This document shows, piece by piece, positions 15,472 through 24,475 of a stretch of DNA of 31,755 nt. The stretch lies in the IMG/VR virus record IMGVR_UViG_3300032006_000047, positions 1-31,755 of that record. One strand, written 5' to 3'. Numbering within the stretch: position 1 is the first letter of the stretch; each line of letters opens with the position of its first letter. The position numbers and the translations under genes are program-made. The DNA is from a virus. The notes beneath the pieces were generated by a model that saw only the letters and a list, made by a program, of their open reading frames with translations, searched no databases and was not told the origin of the DNA.

Positions 15472-16446
15472 ATGACAAAAAGATACACACGATTTGAGAC
15501 TCAAGCAGCAATGACTACTAATGATAGTAGCTGGTCTGTAGGGTCTAATGTGCATGTGCTCGATGTCAGCGGCGAAGATATTTCTGTAGATAATGGATAT
15601 ATTTATCCAGCAACAGCTTCTAGTAGACACTATAAACGTGGTATTAAAGGTCCAATAAAAATTACAGGACCTATTGATACTCCTTTGTTCCCAAAAGGTG
15701 CAGCATCATTGCTATACTATACATTGGGCGCAAACACTACTACAGGAAGTTCAGCACCATATACTCACACAATAAAGAAAGGAGATTCAATTCCTCAATT
15801 TAGTTGTGAAGTAGGTAAAGATGTTAAAGCTCACAAATTTGTTGGTGGTATAGTTAATTCCGCAACTATAGATTATGCACCAGATGATACACTTAATGGA
15901 TCATTTGATACAGTCTTTAGAAAAGAATTAGCAACAAGTGCCCTAGCAAGTGTTACATTCCCAGACTTTGATAGTGCTGAAAGAGCATTTGCAGGTCACG
16001 AATGTACCTTTAAGATCGGTGCAGCAGAAGGAGGAAGTCCATCAACATCTACTATTTGTGAATCATTTTCATTATCCTTAGAAAATAATGTTGCAGACGA
16101 CGCATTTGCTTTAGGAGATAGATATCTTCCAGCAAATATAGTTGCACAATTTGCAGCATCAGGTACTATGGACTTGAGATATGATGCTAGCTCACACTAT
16201 GATGACTTTTTAGCAACAACTGAAAAAGAAATTCATATTGTAGCCGACAACGGTTTAAGCAGCGCAAATAATAGAAAGCTAACAATAAAACTTCCAAGAA
16301 TTGCATATGATTCTAACAGATTACCAACCGACAATGTAGAAAGATTTGTACAAGCAATTAGTTTCACTTGTGAAACCAATGCAGCTGGCGATCCAATAAT
16401 TGTTGAAGTAATCAACGCCGAGACAGAAGCACAATTCACAGCTTAG
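15472..16446 (+). CDS. Major tail (tube) protein
   Basis: A 324-residue, predominantly beta protein starting at ATG 15472 with AAGGTGA at 15459-15465. It contains long strands and loops: KGPIKITGPIDTPLFPKGAASLLYYTLG, CEVGKDVKAHKFVGGIVNSATIDYAPDD, ESFSLSLENNV and EIHIVADNG. The motifs 'KFVGGIVNSATI' and 'SFSLSLENN' are the pattern seen in siphovirus major tail proteins, which stack as hexameric rings around the tape measure. The gene stands immediately before the chaperone pair and the tape measure. No sheath gene is present, so a non-contractile tail is inferred. Confidence 0.82.
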   Translation: MTKRYTRFETQAAMTTNDSSWSVGSNVHVLDVSGEDISVDNGYIYPATASSRHYKRGIKGPIKITGPIDTPLFPKGAASLLYYTLGANTTTGSSAPYTHTIKKGDSIPQFSCEVGKDVKAHKFVGGIVNSATIDYAPDDTLNGSFDTVFRKELATSALASVTFPDFDSAERAFAGHECTFKIGAAEGGSPSTSTICESFSLSLENNVADDAFALGDRYLPANIVAQFAASGTMDLRYDASSHYDDFLATTEKEIHIVADNGLSSANNRKLTIKLPRIAYDSNRLPTDNVERFVQAISFTCETNAAGDPIIVEVINAETEAQFTA

Positions 16447-16455
16447 GAGAAAAAC

Positions 16456-16905
16456 ATGGTCAATCCAAAGATTCAACGTCTACGAGAGAAAACACAACAC
16501 ACTGTGATCGTAAAAGATGAAAATCTAGGTGAGATCGAATGGGTAATTCGATCGATACCTGCATATGATTTGTTACAACATTATGATTTATTTTCTTCCA
16601 TGCCTCAAGACATCAACCTTGATGTAGATAAGGATGGACAAATGAATGATAAGCAAGCTAAAGTACTTAAAGAAAAATTACTTCCAATGATGGAATTAAT
16701 TGTTCCGGCATGTGCTATAGACCCTCCTGTTACCGTTGATCTAAAGGATCCTCGATTAGCAGAAGGTGAAGTCTTACATTTAAGAGATATTTCATTTCAA
16801 GCAGTAACAGATTTATTTGCAAAGATTTTAGACGTTTCTGGTCTGTCTAAGGAGGCAGACGAGAAAAGAAAAAAATCGGCAGGAGCCAGTTCGCCAAAAC
16901 AATAG
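16456..16905 (+). CDS. Tail assembly chaperone, short (G-like) product
   Basis: A 149-residue protein starting at ATG 16456 with AGGAGA at 16445-16450. It has an N-terminal beta segment (TVIVKDENLGEIEWVIRSIP), helices (QAKVLKEKLLPMMELIVPACAID) and a C-terminal helix (HLRDISFQAVTDLFAKILDVSG) before a basic tail. Position between major tail protein and tape measure, and size, are those of gpG-type chaperones that bind the tape measure and keep it soluble. The tail includes the seven-A run 16869-16875 that allows a -1 shift into a conserved downstream frame; the zero-frame stop is TAG 16903-16905. Confidence 0.82.
   Translation: MVNPKIQRLREKTQHTVIVKDENLGEIEWVIRSIPAYDLLQHYDLFSSMPQDINLDVDKDGQMNDKQAKVLKEKLLPMMELIVPACAIDPPVTVDLKDPRLAEGEVLHLRDISFQAVTDLFAKILDVSGLSKEADEKRKKSAGASSPKQ
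16869..16875 (+). promoter_or_regulatory. Slippery heptamer for -1 ribosomal frameshift
   Basis: The zero-frame codons are AGA AAA AAA TCG, so the site reads A_AAA_AAA, the canonical slippery form. Slipping by one base moves ribosomes to codons ATC GGC AGG from 16875. AGGAG at 16882-16886 and a small GGC-AGGA-GCC hairpin at 16878-16887 lie directly downstream and might modulate the shift. Confidence 0.75.
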
Positions 16906-17096
16906 GTTCGTTATGTCATGCAGTTCCTTGTACACTACCCCATCTTATGTTGGGATACGCTATAGATGACCCCGAAGGCATATTTCTTAGCGCAGAAATA
17001 CTTAATGCTTCATCTCCACACGGAGGAAGCTCAAGTAGTACAAAGACTGGACAACAACAACGACGTGCGAGGTTGGCTCGTAAAAGCAGGTATTAA
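16875..17096 (+). CDS. -1 frame extension making the long (GT-like) tail assembly chaperone
   Basis: Read in the -1 frame from 16875, the sequence is open for 73 codons to TAA 17094-17096. Joined to residues 1-140 of the upstream gene it gives a fusion of 213 residues. The extension has IDDPEGIFLSAEILNASS, which is helix-forming, and ends with a basic Arg/Lys-rich tail (QQQRRARLARKSRY). No start codon of its own with a binding site is apparent, so it is likely made only by frameshifting. In tailed phages the G and GT products act together on the tape measure at a fixed ratio. The extension ends just before the terminator and tape measure gene. Confidence 0.75.
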   Translation: MGRSQFAKTIGSLCHAVPCTLPHLMLGYAIDDPEGIFLSAEILNASSPHGGSSSSTKTGQQQRRARLARKSRY

Positions 17097-17104
17097 CCCT
17101 CTCC

Positions 17105-17111
17105 TTTTTTT
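17105..17111 (+). terminator. Possible poly-T terminator between chaperone and tape measure genes
   Basis: CCCTCTCC is followed by seven T residues, in the short gap after the chaperone extension. It resembles the CCTCCC-T-run element after the capsid gene. It could attenuate transcription into the tape measure gene, whose AGAGGA site is at 17115-17120. Confidence 0.45.
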
Positions 17112-17125
17112 ATTAGAGGAATTAT

Positions 17126-20100
17126 ATGACTCCTAAAGAAACAATTAACTTTATTTTCCAGTCCAATGTGGCTGGTATTAAAAAAGCCTCAGGTGCTGTT
17201 AAAAAACTTAACGCACGTATAAAGGCTACAAAGAAAGCAAGTAATACTAGCTTTAATGCCATGAATAAGGGCATGATAGAGTCTGGTACTATTGCAGAGA
17301 AATTAGGTAACAAATTTGGTTTCATTGCATTCCAGTGGACATTTATAGCTGGTACTGCAAGTAGAGCACTAGGTGAAATTAGAATGGCTGCTCAGGAAGT
17401 CTTCCGTGAAGGCGCTGAGGGAATGTCTAAAATTCAAAAAGCTTCACTAGAAGCATTTGAACTAGGTGATTCAATAGACGAAACAAATAGAAAGATGAAA
17501 ATCTTCTCTCAGTATGCTCAAGAGATGGGTTCAGGGGCAACAATATTTAGCTCTGGAGAAGTAGCAGATACATTAAGAGAAGTAGTTAAAGCTACTAATG
17601 ATATTAACGCAGCAATTCCAATTACAAACTCACTTCTCAAATTAATGACAATTGAGGAAGTGGATGCAGCTAAAGGTGCTAAAGGTTTCCTTGCTGTAAT
17701 GAATAACTTTAAATTAACAGGTGAAGATGTAAATAGAGTAACTAATACATTAGTTGCTGTAAACAAACAATCTAGACTTTCTCTAGATGAAGTAATCCAT
17801 TCATATGAGTTTGCAGGTCAGCAGGCTAGATTAATGGGATTAGATATAGAAGAAGCAGGTACCTTGATTGGTATGATTGGTGACCAGTTACCAGCGGGAA
17901 CTGTAGGTAGAACCTTCTCACAGATGCTCGTTAACTTTAGAAAAGAAACTGTAGCATTAAATCCAGTATTACAAAAGATGGGTGTTAACTTATATGACAA
18001 CACAGGTAACATGAGAGAATTTGATGAGATCATGAGAGATATGTCAAAGATGATGAAATCAGCAGGAGAGAAAAGTGATTACTTTAGAGATTCAATATTA
18101 AGAAGTATGAAGTTAGATACTCGTGCAGAGAGAGTATTCTTAGCTTTAATTAATAACTTTGAAGAGTATGAAGATAGATTAGAAAAAGTAAGACGTGGTG
18201 GAGAGTATGTAGACTTTCTATATGAACAATTAAAGAATACTCCTGAAGCTGCAATGAAAAGATTACAGCATACGTTTGGACAATTAAAGATTCAATTAGT
18301 AGCAGGATTTGCTCCAGCCTTATTACAAATATTAGAAGTATTAATGGAATTTGTTAGACGAGAAGAAATTCAAAAAGCATTCCATGCAATAGGAAAAGCT
18401 ATAGGTCAAAATGTAATTCCTTTGGTAGAAGGAGCAGTATGGGCATTTAGAGGCTTAGTTGCCTTGTATAAGAAGGTAGGATTAGGTACGGATGGATTAG
18501 CAAAAATAGTCTTAGGACTATCAGTTGCACTAGGAACATTAGTTGTAGTTGGTACTTTAATTACATTATTTGCTATGTTCGCTAGCTTGGCAGAAAAGGC
18601 AGCTGCTAAGATGGCTGTATTGGGAATTACAACTAGATTTACAAATATGACAATGTCATCATTCTTAATTGGTATGATGAGAGTTGGTGCTATTATGTTT
18701 GGACTTTGGTTCTTAATATCTGGTATTAATAGATTATGGACAACATTATCTGATGGCTTCCAAGAAGGTGAAGAAGGAGCTGTATTAATGGGAGTAGGAT
18801 TAACTGCTTTAGGTGCAGCAATGGTAGCAGTACCGTTATTGCCTTATGTAACTAAAATGGGTGCATTTATTGCTGCTAACGTAGCTGGTAGTGCTTCGAT
18901 GATAAAATTCGGAATGGTTGTAAGAGGTGTAGGAGTTGCAATGTTGGCCAGTGGTGGAATAATTGGTATATTAGCTTTAGCAGCAGCAGCTATGGTAGCT
19001 TTAGGATATGCAATAGCTCAAGTCTGGAAAGACTTTGCAAATGTTAAACCAGGAGATGATTGGGCTACTTTATGGCAAAAGACATTCCATGCTATAGCTG
19101 AAGCATCTGCTACTGATTGGCAAACTGCATTCGAAGCTAAATGGAAGGAAGGCATGGACTTTGGTAAATTAATTATGGATGAATTAAATGAAAAGATGGC
19201 ATCAATTAAAGCCTTATTTGCATTAATGGCAGATTGGGGTGAAGCTGCATTTAGAGGTGAATGGGATCTTGTATTCGATATAGGAAAACAAATACATGAT
19301 AGTGTAGTAGCTTCACAATTACAATTCCAAATGTCTGGTAAATTAATGGCCGCACAAATAGCAGAAGGAATAGCAAACTTTGATTTGATTGGAGCAATAT
19401 GGGATAGTGTAATGGGTATAGAAACTGATTACATGAAACAATATGAAGAAGGTCAACAAATGATACAAGGATATAATAAAGAAGTACATCCATGGATAAC
19501 AAAACTTGATGAAACTATGGAAGCAACAGATGCATCATTAGATGATTATAAGAACCAAGTAGATATTATTACTGGAACTGTTGAAGCTTCTGACTTTACT
19601 GGTAAGACTGGTGAACTATTAATTGCAGCTGAAGAAGTTGTTTCAACTACAGCAGAATTAAATAGCAACACGAGTGCTGTGATGCAAGCTGCTTACGCAG
19701 AAATTGAAGAATCAGCTACCGGAATGGGATTAGTTCCTGGTGTTGTAGAGGATTTAACTAGAGGTGCAGAATCAGTAGTAGAATCTACAACAGAGTTAGC
19801 AGATGCTGTAACACCAACAACAGAAGAATTGAAATTACAAGAAGAAGTACTTAAAGAAACTACTAAAGAATTAAAAGCAGAAGTTGCTGCATTGGATAAG
19901 AAAGTCAAGGCACAAATATTAGAAACTGCAATTACCGAAACCATAATTGCACATAAAGAAGACCTTGATAAAATAATGAAGTTACAAGAAAAGGTAGTAG
20001 TTTCAATTATTGGTAAAGATGTACAATTAATAAGAGATAAAGAACGTCTTCATGCATTGTATGAATGGTATCTATTTGCATTAGAAACACGTTTAGTTCC

Positions 20101-20500
20101 AGCAACAATAGATTCAGTTGAACAAATAATGCTCTTTAATGATAGAGTTATTGAAGCAGATAATGCTTTTGCTAGATTAGCTTATGCAGCAGATAAAACT
20201 GTTGAGAGATTAGCTAGTGTAAAAATAAGTAAAGACGGAAGCTTTTCAATGGCTGGCTTTGGTCCATTACCAAAAGGAATGAATACACACATGCCACAAG
20301 CAACCCCTATTGCAGGTAACGCTCAAGACATAGCTAATCAATTAAGAGCACTAGCCCCATCGGCTCCCACAGTGAATAATAATATTGAAATGACTTTAGA
20401 TATTGAAAGTATTAGGTCTGAAGAAGATATAGAAAGAATGGCTGGATTAGTTGCAGATAAAATTGCAGAAGAATTAGATACAAAGAGTTTGACTGAATAA
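17126..20500 (+). CDS. Tail tape measure protein
   Basis: A 1124-residue protein, the largest in the window. The N-terminal half (about 40-330) resembles the phage-minor-tail/TP901 core domain with GATIFSSGEVADTLREVVKA, LDEVIHSYEFAGQQARLMGLDIEEAGTLIGMIGD and GRTFSQML. Four hydrophobic segments lie at about 458-491, 510-537, 550-575 and 601-634; they may insert in the host membrane during DNA entry. The C-terminal third is acidic and coiled-coil (LKLQEEVLKETTKELKAEVAALDKK). The usual 1.5 angstrom per residue would set a tail of about 170 nm. It ends at TAA overlapping the next ATG (TAATG). No peptidase or lytic domain is recognised inside it. Confidence 0.93.
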   Translation: MTPKETINFIFQSNVAGIKKASGAVKKLNARIKATKKASNTSFNAMNKGMIESGTIAEKLGNKFGFIAFQWTFIAGTASRALGEIRMAAQEVFREGAEGMSKIQKASLEAFELGDSIDETNRKMKIFSQYAQEMGSGATIFSSGEVADTLREVVKATNDINAAIPITNSLLKLMTIEEVDAAKGAKGFLAVMNNFKLTGEDVNRVTNTLVAVNKQSRLSLDEVIHSYEFAGQQARLMGLDIEEAGTLIGMIGDQLPAGTVGRTFSQMLVNFRKETVALNPVLQKMGVNLYDNTGNMREFDEIMRDMSKMMKSAGEKSDYFRDSILRSMKLDTRAERVFLALINNFEEYEDRLEKVRRGGEYVDFLYEQLKNTPEAAMKRLQHTFGQLKIQLVAGFAPALLQILEVLMEFVRREEIQKAFHAIGKAIGQNVIPLVEGAVWAFRGLVALYKKVGLGTDGLAKIVLGLSVALGTLVVVGTLITLFAMFASLAEKAAAKMAVLGITTRFTNMTMSSFLIGMMRVGAIMFGLWFLISGINRLWTTLSDGFQEGEEGAVLMGVGLTALGAAMVAVPLLPYVTKMGAFIAANVAGSASMIKFGMVVRGVGVAMLASGGIIGILALAAAAMVALGYAIAQVWKDFANVKPGDDWATLWQKTFHAIAEASATDWQTAFEAKWKEGMDFGKLIMDELNEKMASIKALFALMADWGEAAFRGEWDLVFDIGKQIHDSVVASQLQFQMSGKLMAAQIAEGIANFDLIGAIWDSVMGIETDYMKQYEEGQQMIQGYNKEVHPWITKLDETMEATDASLDDYKNQVDIITGTVEASDFTGKTGELLIAAEEVVSTTAELNSNTSAVMQAAYAEIEESATGMGLVPGVVEDLTRGAESVVESTTELADAVTPTTEELKLQEEVLKETTKELKAEVAALDKKVKAQILETAITETIIAHKEDLDKIMKLQEKVVVSIIGKDVQLIRDKERLHALYEWYLFALETRLVPATIDSVEQIMLFNDRVIEADNAFARLAYAADKTVERLASVKISKDGSFSMAGFGPLPKGMNTHMPQATPIAGNAQDIANQLRALAPSAPTVNNNIEMTLDIESIRSEEDIERMAGLVADKIAEELDTKSLTE

Positions 20501-21018
20501 TGGCTTGGAAAATAGATGATATAACATTACCAATGGATCCTACTTTAGTAGAAAGAAGAATTATTAGAAGTGCTCCTACACAATCAGCACAATTTGATTT
20601 TCCTTCAATAGGTACTACTTCATTGCAATCATTTACACTAAAACTTAAAGGATATATTTGGGATGAAGTATTAGCACAACAGTTATGGGAATTAACTAAA
20701 GATGCAGAATCTGAAATTATAAATATACAAATTACCGGTGATACTGATCATGAATGGGTAGCAGGAACATATGCAGCTGCAAAAAGCTTTATTAAACGTT
20801 CACATCCTCAATATGTAGAAGAAACAGATGGTACTGATTCTCCTGTATGGGAATATGATATATCATTCGTACAATTTGCAGAAGCTGGCTTGGATGGTCC
20901 TGGTGAAGAATTATTTCCAGAAGATGAAGACCCAGGCGTTGGCCCTGATAAATGGAATGATACATTAGATGATTGGACATTCAATACTTGGACCTGGTTT
21001 TCACAAATTTTGATATGA
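20500..21018 (+). CDS. Putative distal tail protein
   Basis: A 172-residue protein directly after the tape measure, started within TAATG. Predicted strands include FTLKLKGYIWDEV and SEIINIQITGD, with a helix between (LAQQLWELTKDAE) and another strand ending YDISFVQFAEAG. The last 40 residues are acidic and Trp-rich (FPEDEDPG... WTFNTWTWFSQ). Size, beta-rich fold and gene position agree with Dit-like proteins that form the hexameric ring at the tail tip. Not a certain family match. It overlaps the next gene by ATGA. Confidence 0.6.
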   Translation: MAWKIDDITLPMDPTLVERRIIRSAPTQSAQFDFPSIGTTSLQSFTLKLKGYIWDEVLAQQLWELTKDAESEIINIQITGDTDHEWVAGTYAAAKSFIKRSHPQYVEETDGTDSPVWEYDISFVQFAEAGLDGPGEELFPEDEDPGVGPDKWNDTLDDWTFNTWTWFSQILI

Positions 21019-22694
21019 CTCGTATTACAGTAGCTGGTCCAAAGGACGTAAGTAAATTTCAACCTTTAGGTAAAGTCTATAATAGATCAACTAAAGATGG
21101 ATCTATTCCTATTGCAACTTTTCTTGTAGGATCACACTATCAAGTTAATCCTAATGGTATATTAGATTCTACTACAGATGGTACTTACATGACAAGTAAT
21201 ACTTTAACAACAAGTAGTTCTAAATTAAACATTACTGGTAAAACTTCTCAAGTAGGTCAAATAGGAAAGAATATTGGTTCGTTTAGTTCTTTTACTTATC
21301 TTTATCCTAAAACTAAAATTGTAGGACATAGTGAATTAGCTATATCCACTAGTAGTTTATCACCAAGACCAACTCATAGATTAAGACACAAGTTTGAAGA
21401 TATTGCAACTACTGATTCATTAATTGTAGATTGGGGATTAAATGCTGCAGGTACTGCAAATGAATTAACACTTAAACAAACAATTGATGGTGTGGAATCA
21501 ACAGTAGCAACATATACAGCTTCAGCTGGAATAACTGAAATTAATTGGGAACTTAGATATCTCGAAGAAGGAGTTACTAAGTTCTTTTATAAAACACCTA
21601 GTGGTACAAGAACTAGATTATTTAAAGGCACAACAAATGCTGATATAGCTGAATGTAAAGTATCCGCAGAATATTGGACTACTGAAACAACATTAAGAAC
21701 AGTTAAAAGTGACTTTTTATTTATATGGTATCCAATCATACACTTAAATTATCAAGGTTCGATTTCTAATTATTTATTGGGCAATTGTAAAGTTTATGAT
21801 ACGAAAGGTTCTGATACTGAAGCAAACTGGATAAGAGTTTATTCTGGTGATCATGAATTTTCAGGCGATAGAGTTATAGAAAATGGATTGCTACGTATAC
21901 GTATTACTTCGGATCCTAAAGTAAAGTTCTATGGTTGGAATACTACTTCATCTTCTTATGAATATACAGGTGCATTAAATCCTATAGATTCTAATGGTAA
22001 TCTTTCTACAAATCTTAATGATGTATTATTCAAACAATTAACAAAATCCCGTATGAAATTTACTATCAAGTTTGGTGTAATAGACTATGAAGTGGATCTT
22101 CACAGAGGTTGGCCTCACGCAAGAATAGTATTAAATTCTAAACAATGTAGATTTGAAACTAGTAAAGGAAGATTTGCTACTAGTTCAGATTATGATAATA
22201 ACAAATTACTTAACTGGAATCAAAAAACTTCTGATGATTCAGGTAAAGGTAATCCACTTAATTTATCAGCTGCTTCTTTCCAGGATTGTTTTCAACCTAC
22301 TGCATTTCAGACTTCTATAGGAACAGGGGTGAATCCTTATAACTTTACAAATGATACTAATACCGATAGTGGATTGCAAAATATAGATGATAATTGGTTT
22401 GCATTTTATGATGCAGGTCAAGCTGATGATACTGTAGGATTTATTGGTGTACTTAAAAAACCAACAGGATTACAATTAAAAGCTTCAACTACGACAGCGC
22501 TAGAGTATGCTAACTTTACTTTCGATAAAAAAATGATTATTGGTGTTGGTATATTACAAGCATCTATATCCTCACAAGTATCAGGTATCCCATTAGCATT
22601 TCATATAGGTAATCAAGATCAATATGTAAAGTGGCGAGCTAATGAAAGTATTGTTGGCTTTGGTCAAAAACAATTCTCAAGGAGAAAGAGATAA
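21015..22694 (+). CDS. Large tail-tip/adhesion protein
   Basis: A 559-residue protein read from ATG 21015, which forms ATGA with the upstream stop. A TTG at 20973 would add 14 residues but overlaps the upstream gene more and is less likely. It is nearly all beta structure. Residues about 130-230 look like a jelly-roll (HRLRHKFEDIATTDSLIVDWG..., YWTTETTLRTVKSDFLFIWYP) as in carbohydrate-binding modules. The second half (SRMKFTIKFGVIDYEVDLHRGWPHARIVLNS) is another beta domain, ending with a basic QFSRRKR. Its location after the Dit-like gene suggests a baseplate or receptor-binding subunit. The exact family is not recognised. Confidence 0.68.
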   Translation: MTRITVAGPKDVSKFQPLGKVYNRSTKDGSIPIATFLVGSHYQVNPNGILDSTTDGTYMTSNTLTTSSSKLNITGKTSQVGQIGKNIGSFSSFTYLYPKTKIVGHSELAISTSSLSPRPTHRLRHKFEDIATTDSLIVDWGLNAAGTANELTLKQTIDGVESTVATYTASAGITEINWELRYLEEGVTKFFYKTPSGTRTRLFKGTTNADIAECKVSAEYWTTETTLRTVKSDFLFIWYPIIHLNYQGSISNYLLGNCKVYDTKGSDTEANWIRVYSGDHEFSGDRVIENGLLRIRITSDPKVKFYGWNTTSSSYEYTGALNPIDSNGNLSTNLNDVLFKQLTKSRMKFTIKFGVIDYEVDLHRGWPHARIVLNSKQCRFETSKGRFATSSDYDNNKLLNWNQKTSDDSGKGNPLNLSAASFQDCFQPTAFQTSIGTGVNPYNFTNDTNTDSGLQNIDDNWFAFYDAGQADDTVGFIGVLKKPTGLQLKASTTTALEYANFTFDKKMIIGVGILQASISSQVSGIPLAFHIGNQDQYVKWRANESIVGFGQKQFSRRKR

Positions 22695-23305
22695 TGCCTA
22701 TACAATTACATTTATCTGGTGGAACTGGTAATAGTAACCCTTATGGTAGTTTGGGTGGTAAAAGAAGTACTACACAAGTATCTAATGATACATTAGAAAA
22801 TATATTTGATAATATTTCAAGACAAGAAGCATTAGTTGGTAAGACAGAATATCGTTGCTTGTATGTATATAATCCTTCTGGTAGTACATTAACAAATGTT
22901 AAAGTACATATTTCACAACATCCTTCTACTACAAATATTTCTATTGGAGCTGATACAGCAGGAATAGGAAATGGTACTAGTACTGCTATTGCAAGTTCTA
23001 TTGCAACAGAAGATACAGTACCAACTGGAGTTACTTTTTATGGAGAATCAGAAGATCATTTTGGTTTGGCTTTAGGTACATTAAAAGTAGGAGAAGGTAC
23101 TCCATTTTGGTTAAAACGTCAAGCTGAAACTAGTACATCACAAACTATAACTTGGACATTAACAGTAACTGAAGATGGTGGTACATTACCTTCAACTTCA
23201 CATGCAGATGGATTAGCATTCTCTGAATGGAGAGACTTTGATACAACACCAACTGGTACATATAAAACTGGTACAGCTAAAGTAGGATTTAGTGATTTAG
23301 GATGA
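22694..23305 (+). CDS. Tail protein with Ig-like/beta-sandwich domain
   Basis: A 203-residue protein from TAATG. The start LHLSGGTGNSNPYGSLGGKRST is followed by a helix and the typical strand pattern EYRCLYVYNPSGSTLTNVKVHISQ. The C-terminal half is beta (FWLKRQAETSTSQTITWTLTV). The 'CLYVYNPSGSTLTNVKV' segment is common in phage and virus tail proteins. It probably forms part of the tail tip or a fibre base. It overlaps the next gene by ATGA. Confidence 0.65.
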   Translation: MPIQLHLSGGTGNSNPYGSLGGKRSTTQVSNDTLENIFDNISRQEALVGKTEYRCLYVYNPSGSTLTNVKVHISQHPSTTNISIGADTAGIGNGTSTAIASSIATEDTVPTGVTFYGESEDHFGLALGTLKVGEGTPFWLKRQAETSTSQTITWTLTVTEDGGTLPSTSHADGLAFSEWRDFDTTPTGTYKTGTAKVGFSDLG

Positions 23306-23568
23306 ATATATATGAGGAAGAGAGAGAAGCAGCTAGAAAAGCTATGCTATTAACTGTGTATCAACGAATGGGAGATATAGCCTCTCAGATAGAATTTACT
23401 ATAAGAAAACAGAAACACGGTAAACCTGTCGATACAATCGGACAGTCCAGTCCAGAAGATATTATTAAATCACTCTGGGATCGATTGAATGTACTAGAGA
23501 GTATTACGTGCAAACAAGAGAATGAACTTAATTTACATGAAAGAAACACATTGGAGGAATTATTATGA
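23302..23568 (+). CDS. Small helical protein of the tail operon
   Basis: An 88-residue charged, mostly helical protein (MNIYEEEREAARKAMLLTVY..., VLESITCKQENELN). It begins at ATG 23302 within ATGA and ends within ATGA of the following gene. Nothing resembles a known domain. The location inside the tail-tip operon suggests an assembly chaperone or small structural protein. Sequence after 23400 is slightly less AT-rich than the neighbours. Confidence 0.6.
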   Translation: MNIYEEEREAARKAMLLTVYQRMGDIASQIEFTIRKQKHGKPVDTIGQSSPEDIIKSLWDRLNVLESITCKQENELNLHERNTLEELL

Positions 23569-24113
23569 CTTTAGATAAATGGGCAACTGGAGATGTAATT
23601 ACCGAAGGTAATATCAATAAACGAGGTATTAGAAGAGGTACAACATCAGATAGAGGTTCTGCAACTACTGTTGTAGGAGATCATTATTTTAATGAAGATG
23701 AAGATTGTACACAAGTAAGAGTTTCTGCTAGTCCTGAAATTTGGATGAATGCAGGAAGAGTATTATTAGGAGCTGATTCTAATGAAACCGTAGTAACTGG
23801 TACTACAGCTACACAAGTAAAAGATATTGATGTAATAAAACACGATTCTACTTGGGCTGGATATTTAGTTTTAATAGTTGCTAGAATAAAATCATCTAAC
23901 GGTTCTCATGCTGCATCTTTGAGAGTAAGACTTAATGGTGCTGGTAGTGATTCATTAGTTTTAACTTCTAGTTCAACCAGCTATGCAATAGTAAAAGGAA
24001 CAATTGATGTTTCATCATTAGCTGCAGGTAGACATACTATAGAATTATTCTTAGATTCTGCAAACTCATCTTCAACAGCAACTATGGATATGACAGAAAT
24101 CTGGGGATCTTAA
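23565..24113 (+). CDS. Tail fibre/tip protein
   Basis: A 182-residue beta-rich protein started at ATG 23565, with GGAGGA at 23553-23558. The N-terminus DKWATGDVITEGNINKRGIRRGTT is the type seen at the start of marine phage fibre proteins. The rest is a beta sandwich (YLVLIVARIKSSNGSHAASLRVRLNG, GRHTIELFLDSANSSSTATMDMTEIWG) resembling carbohydrate-binding domains. It overlaps the next gene in TAATG. Receptor or fibre role is inferred. Confidence 0.65.
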   Translation: MTLDKWATGDVITEGNINKRGIRRGTTSDRGSATTVVGDHYFNEDEDCTQVRVSASPEIWMNAGRVLLGADSNETVVTGTTATQVKDIDVIKHDSTWAGYLVLIVARIKSSNGSHAASLRVRLNGAGSDSLVLTSSSTSYAIVKGTIDVSSLAAGRHTIELFLDSANSSSTATMDMTEIWGS

Positions 24114-24475
24114 TGGAATGGAAATTAATTAATAAACGAACCCAACAAGATAAAGTGGGTAATTTATTACAAGTTGATGGTGGCGTTGTTCCCAAGAAAT
24201 GTCAGAGTTGTAAATCTGATTTAGAAAGTAAAATAACACTTAAAGAAATGAAACAAACAATTCCATATTTTAAATGCAATGATTGTAAATTTGAAACAGC
24301 TGATGGTGGTCAAGCTTTATGGCATGAACATGAAGAATCAGCACATACAATAGAATTTACAACTGGTGAGAAAGTACTTGAAATTAATAAAGTAATTGAA
24401 AATCCTCCTAAAATTATTAAAGAGGATGACGACGTAATTATTTTATGTTCGGAATGCTATGACAAGAAGTATTAG
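24113..24475 (+). CDS. Zinc-ribbon protein in the tail operon
   Basis: A 120-residue protein with three C-x-x-C pairs: KCQSCKSD, FKCNDCKF and ILCSECYD. The second pair, followed by HEHEESAH, could build a C2H2-like site, and the first and third could form another zinc ribbon. The rest is charged and has no membrane segment. Nothing about the family is recognised beyond metal binding. Zinc proteins are unusual among tail genes; it could be an assembly factor or a regulator embedded in the operon. Its 3' end overlaps the next gene by 17 bases. Confidence 0.7.
   Translation: MEWKLINKRTQQDKVGNLLQVDGGVVPKKCQSCKSDLESKITLKEMKQTIPYFKCNDCKFETADGGQALWHEHEESAHTIEFTTGEKVLEINKVIENPPKIIKEDDDVIILCSECYDKKY

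Noticed and set aside
20973-21014. TTG 20973 as the start of the large tail-tip gene
   Set aside because: It would overlap the preceding gene by 46 bases; ATG 21015 gives the ATGA overlap seen throughout this operon.
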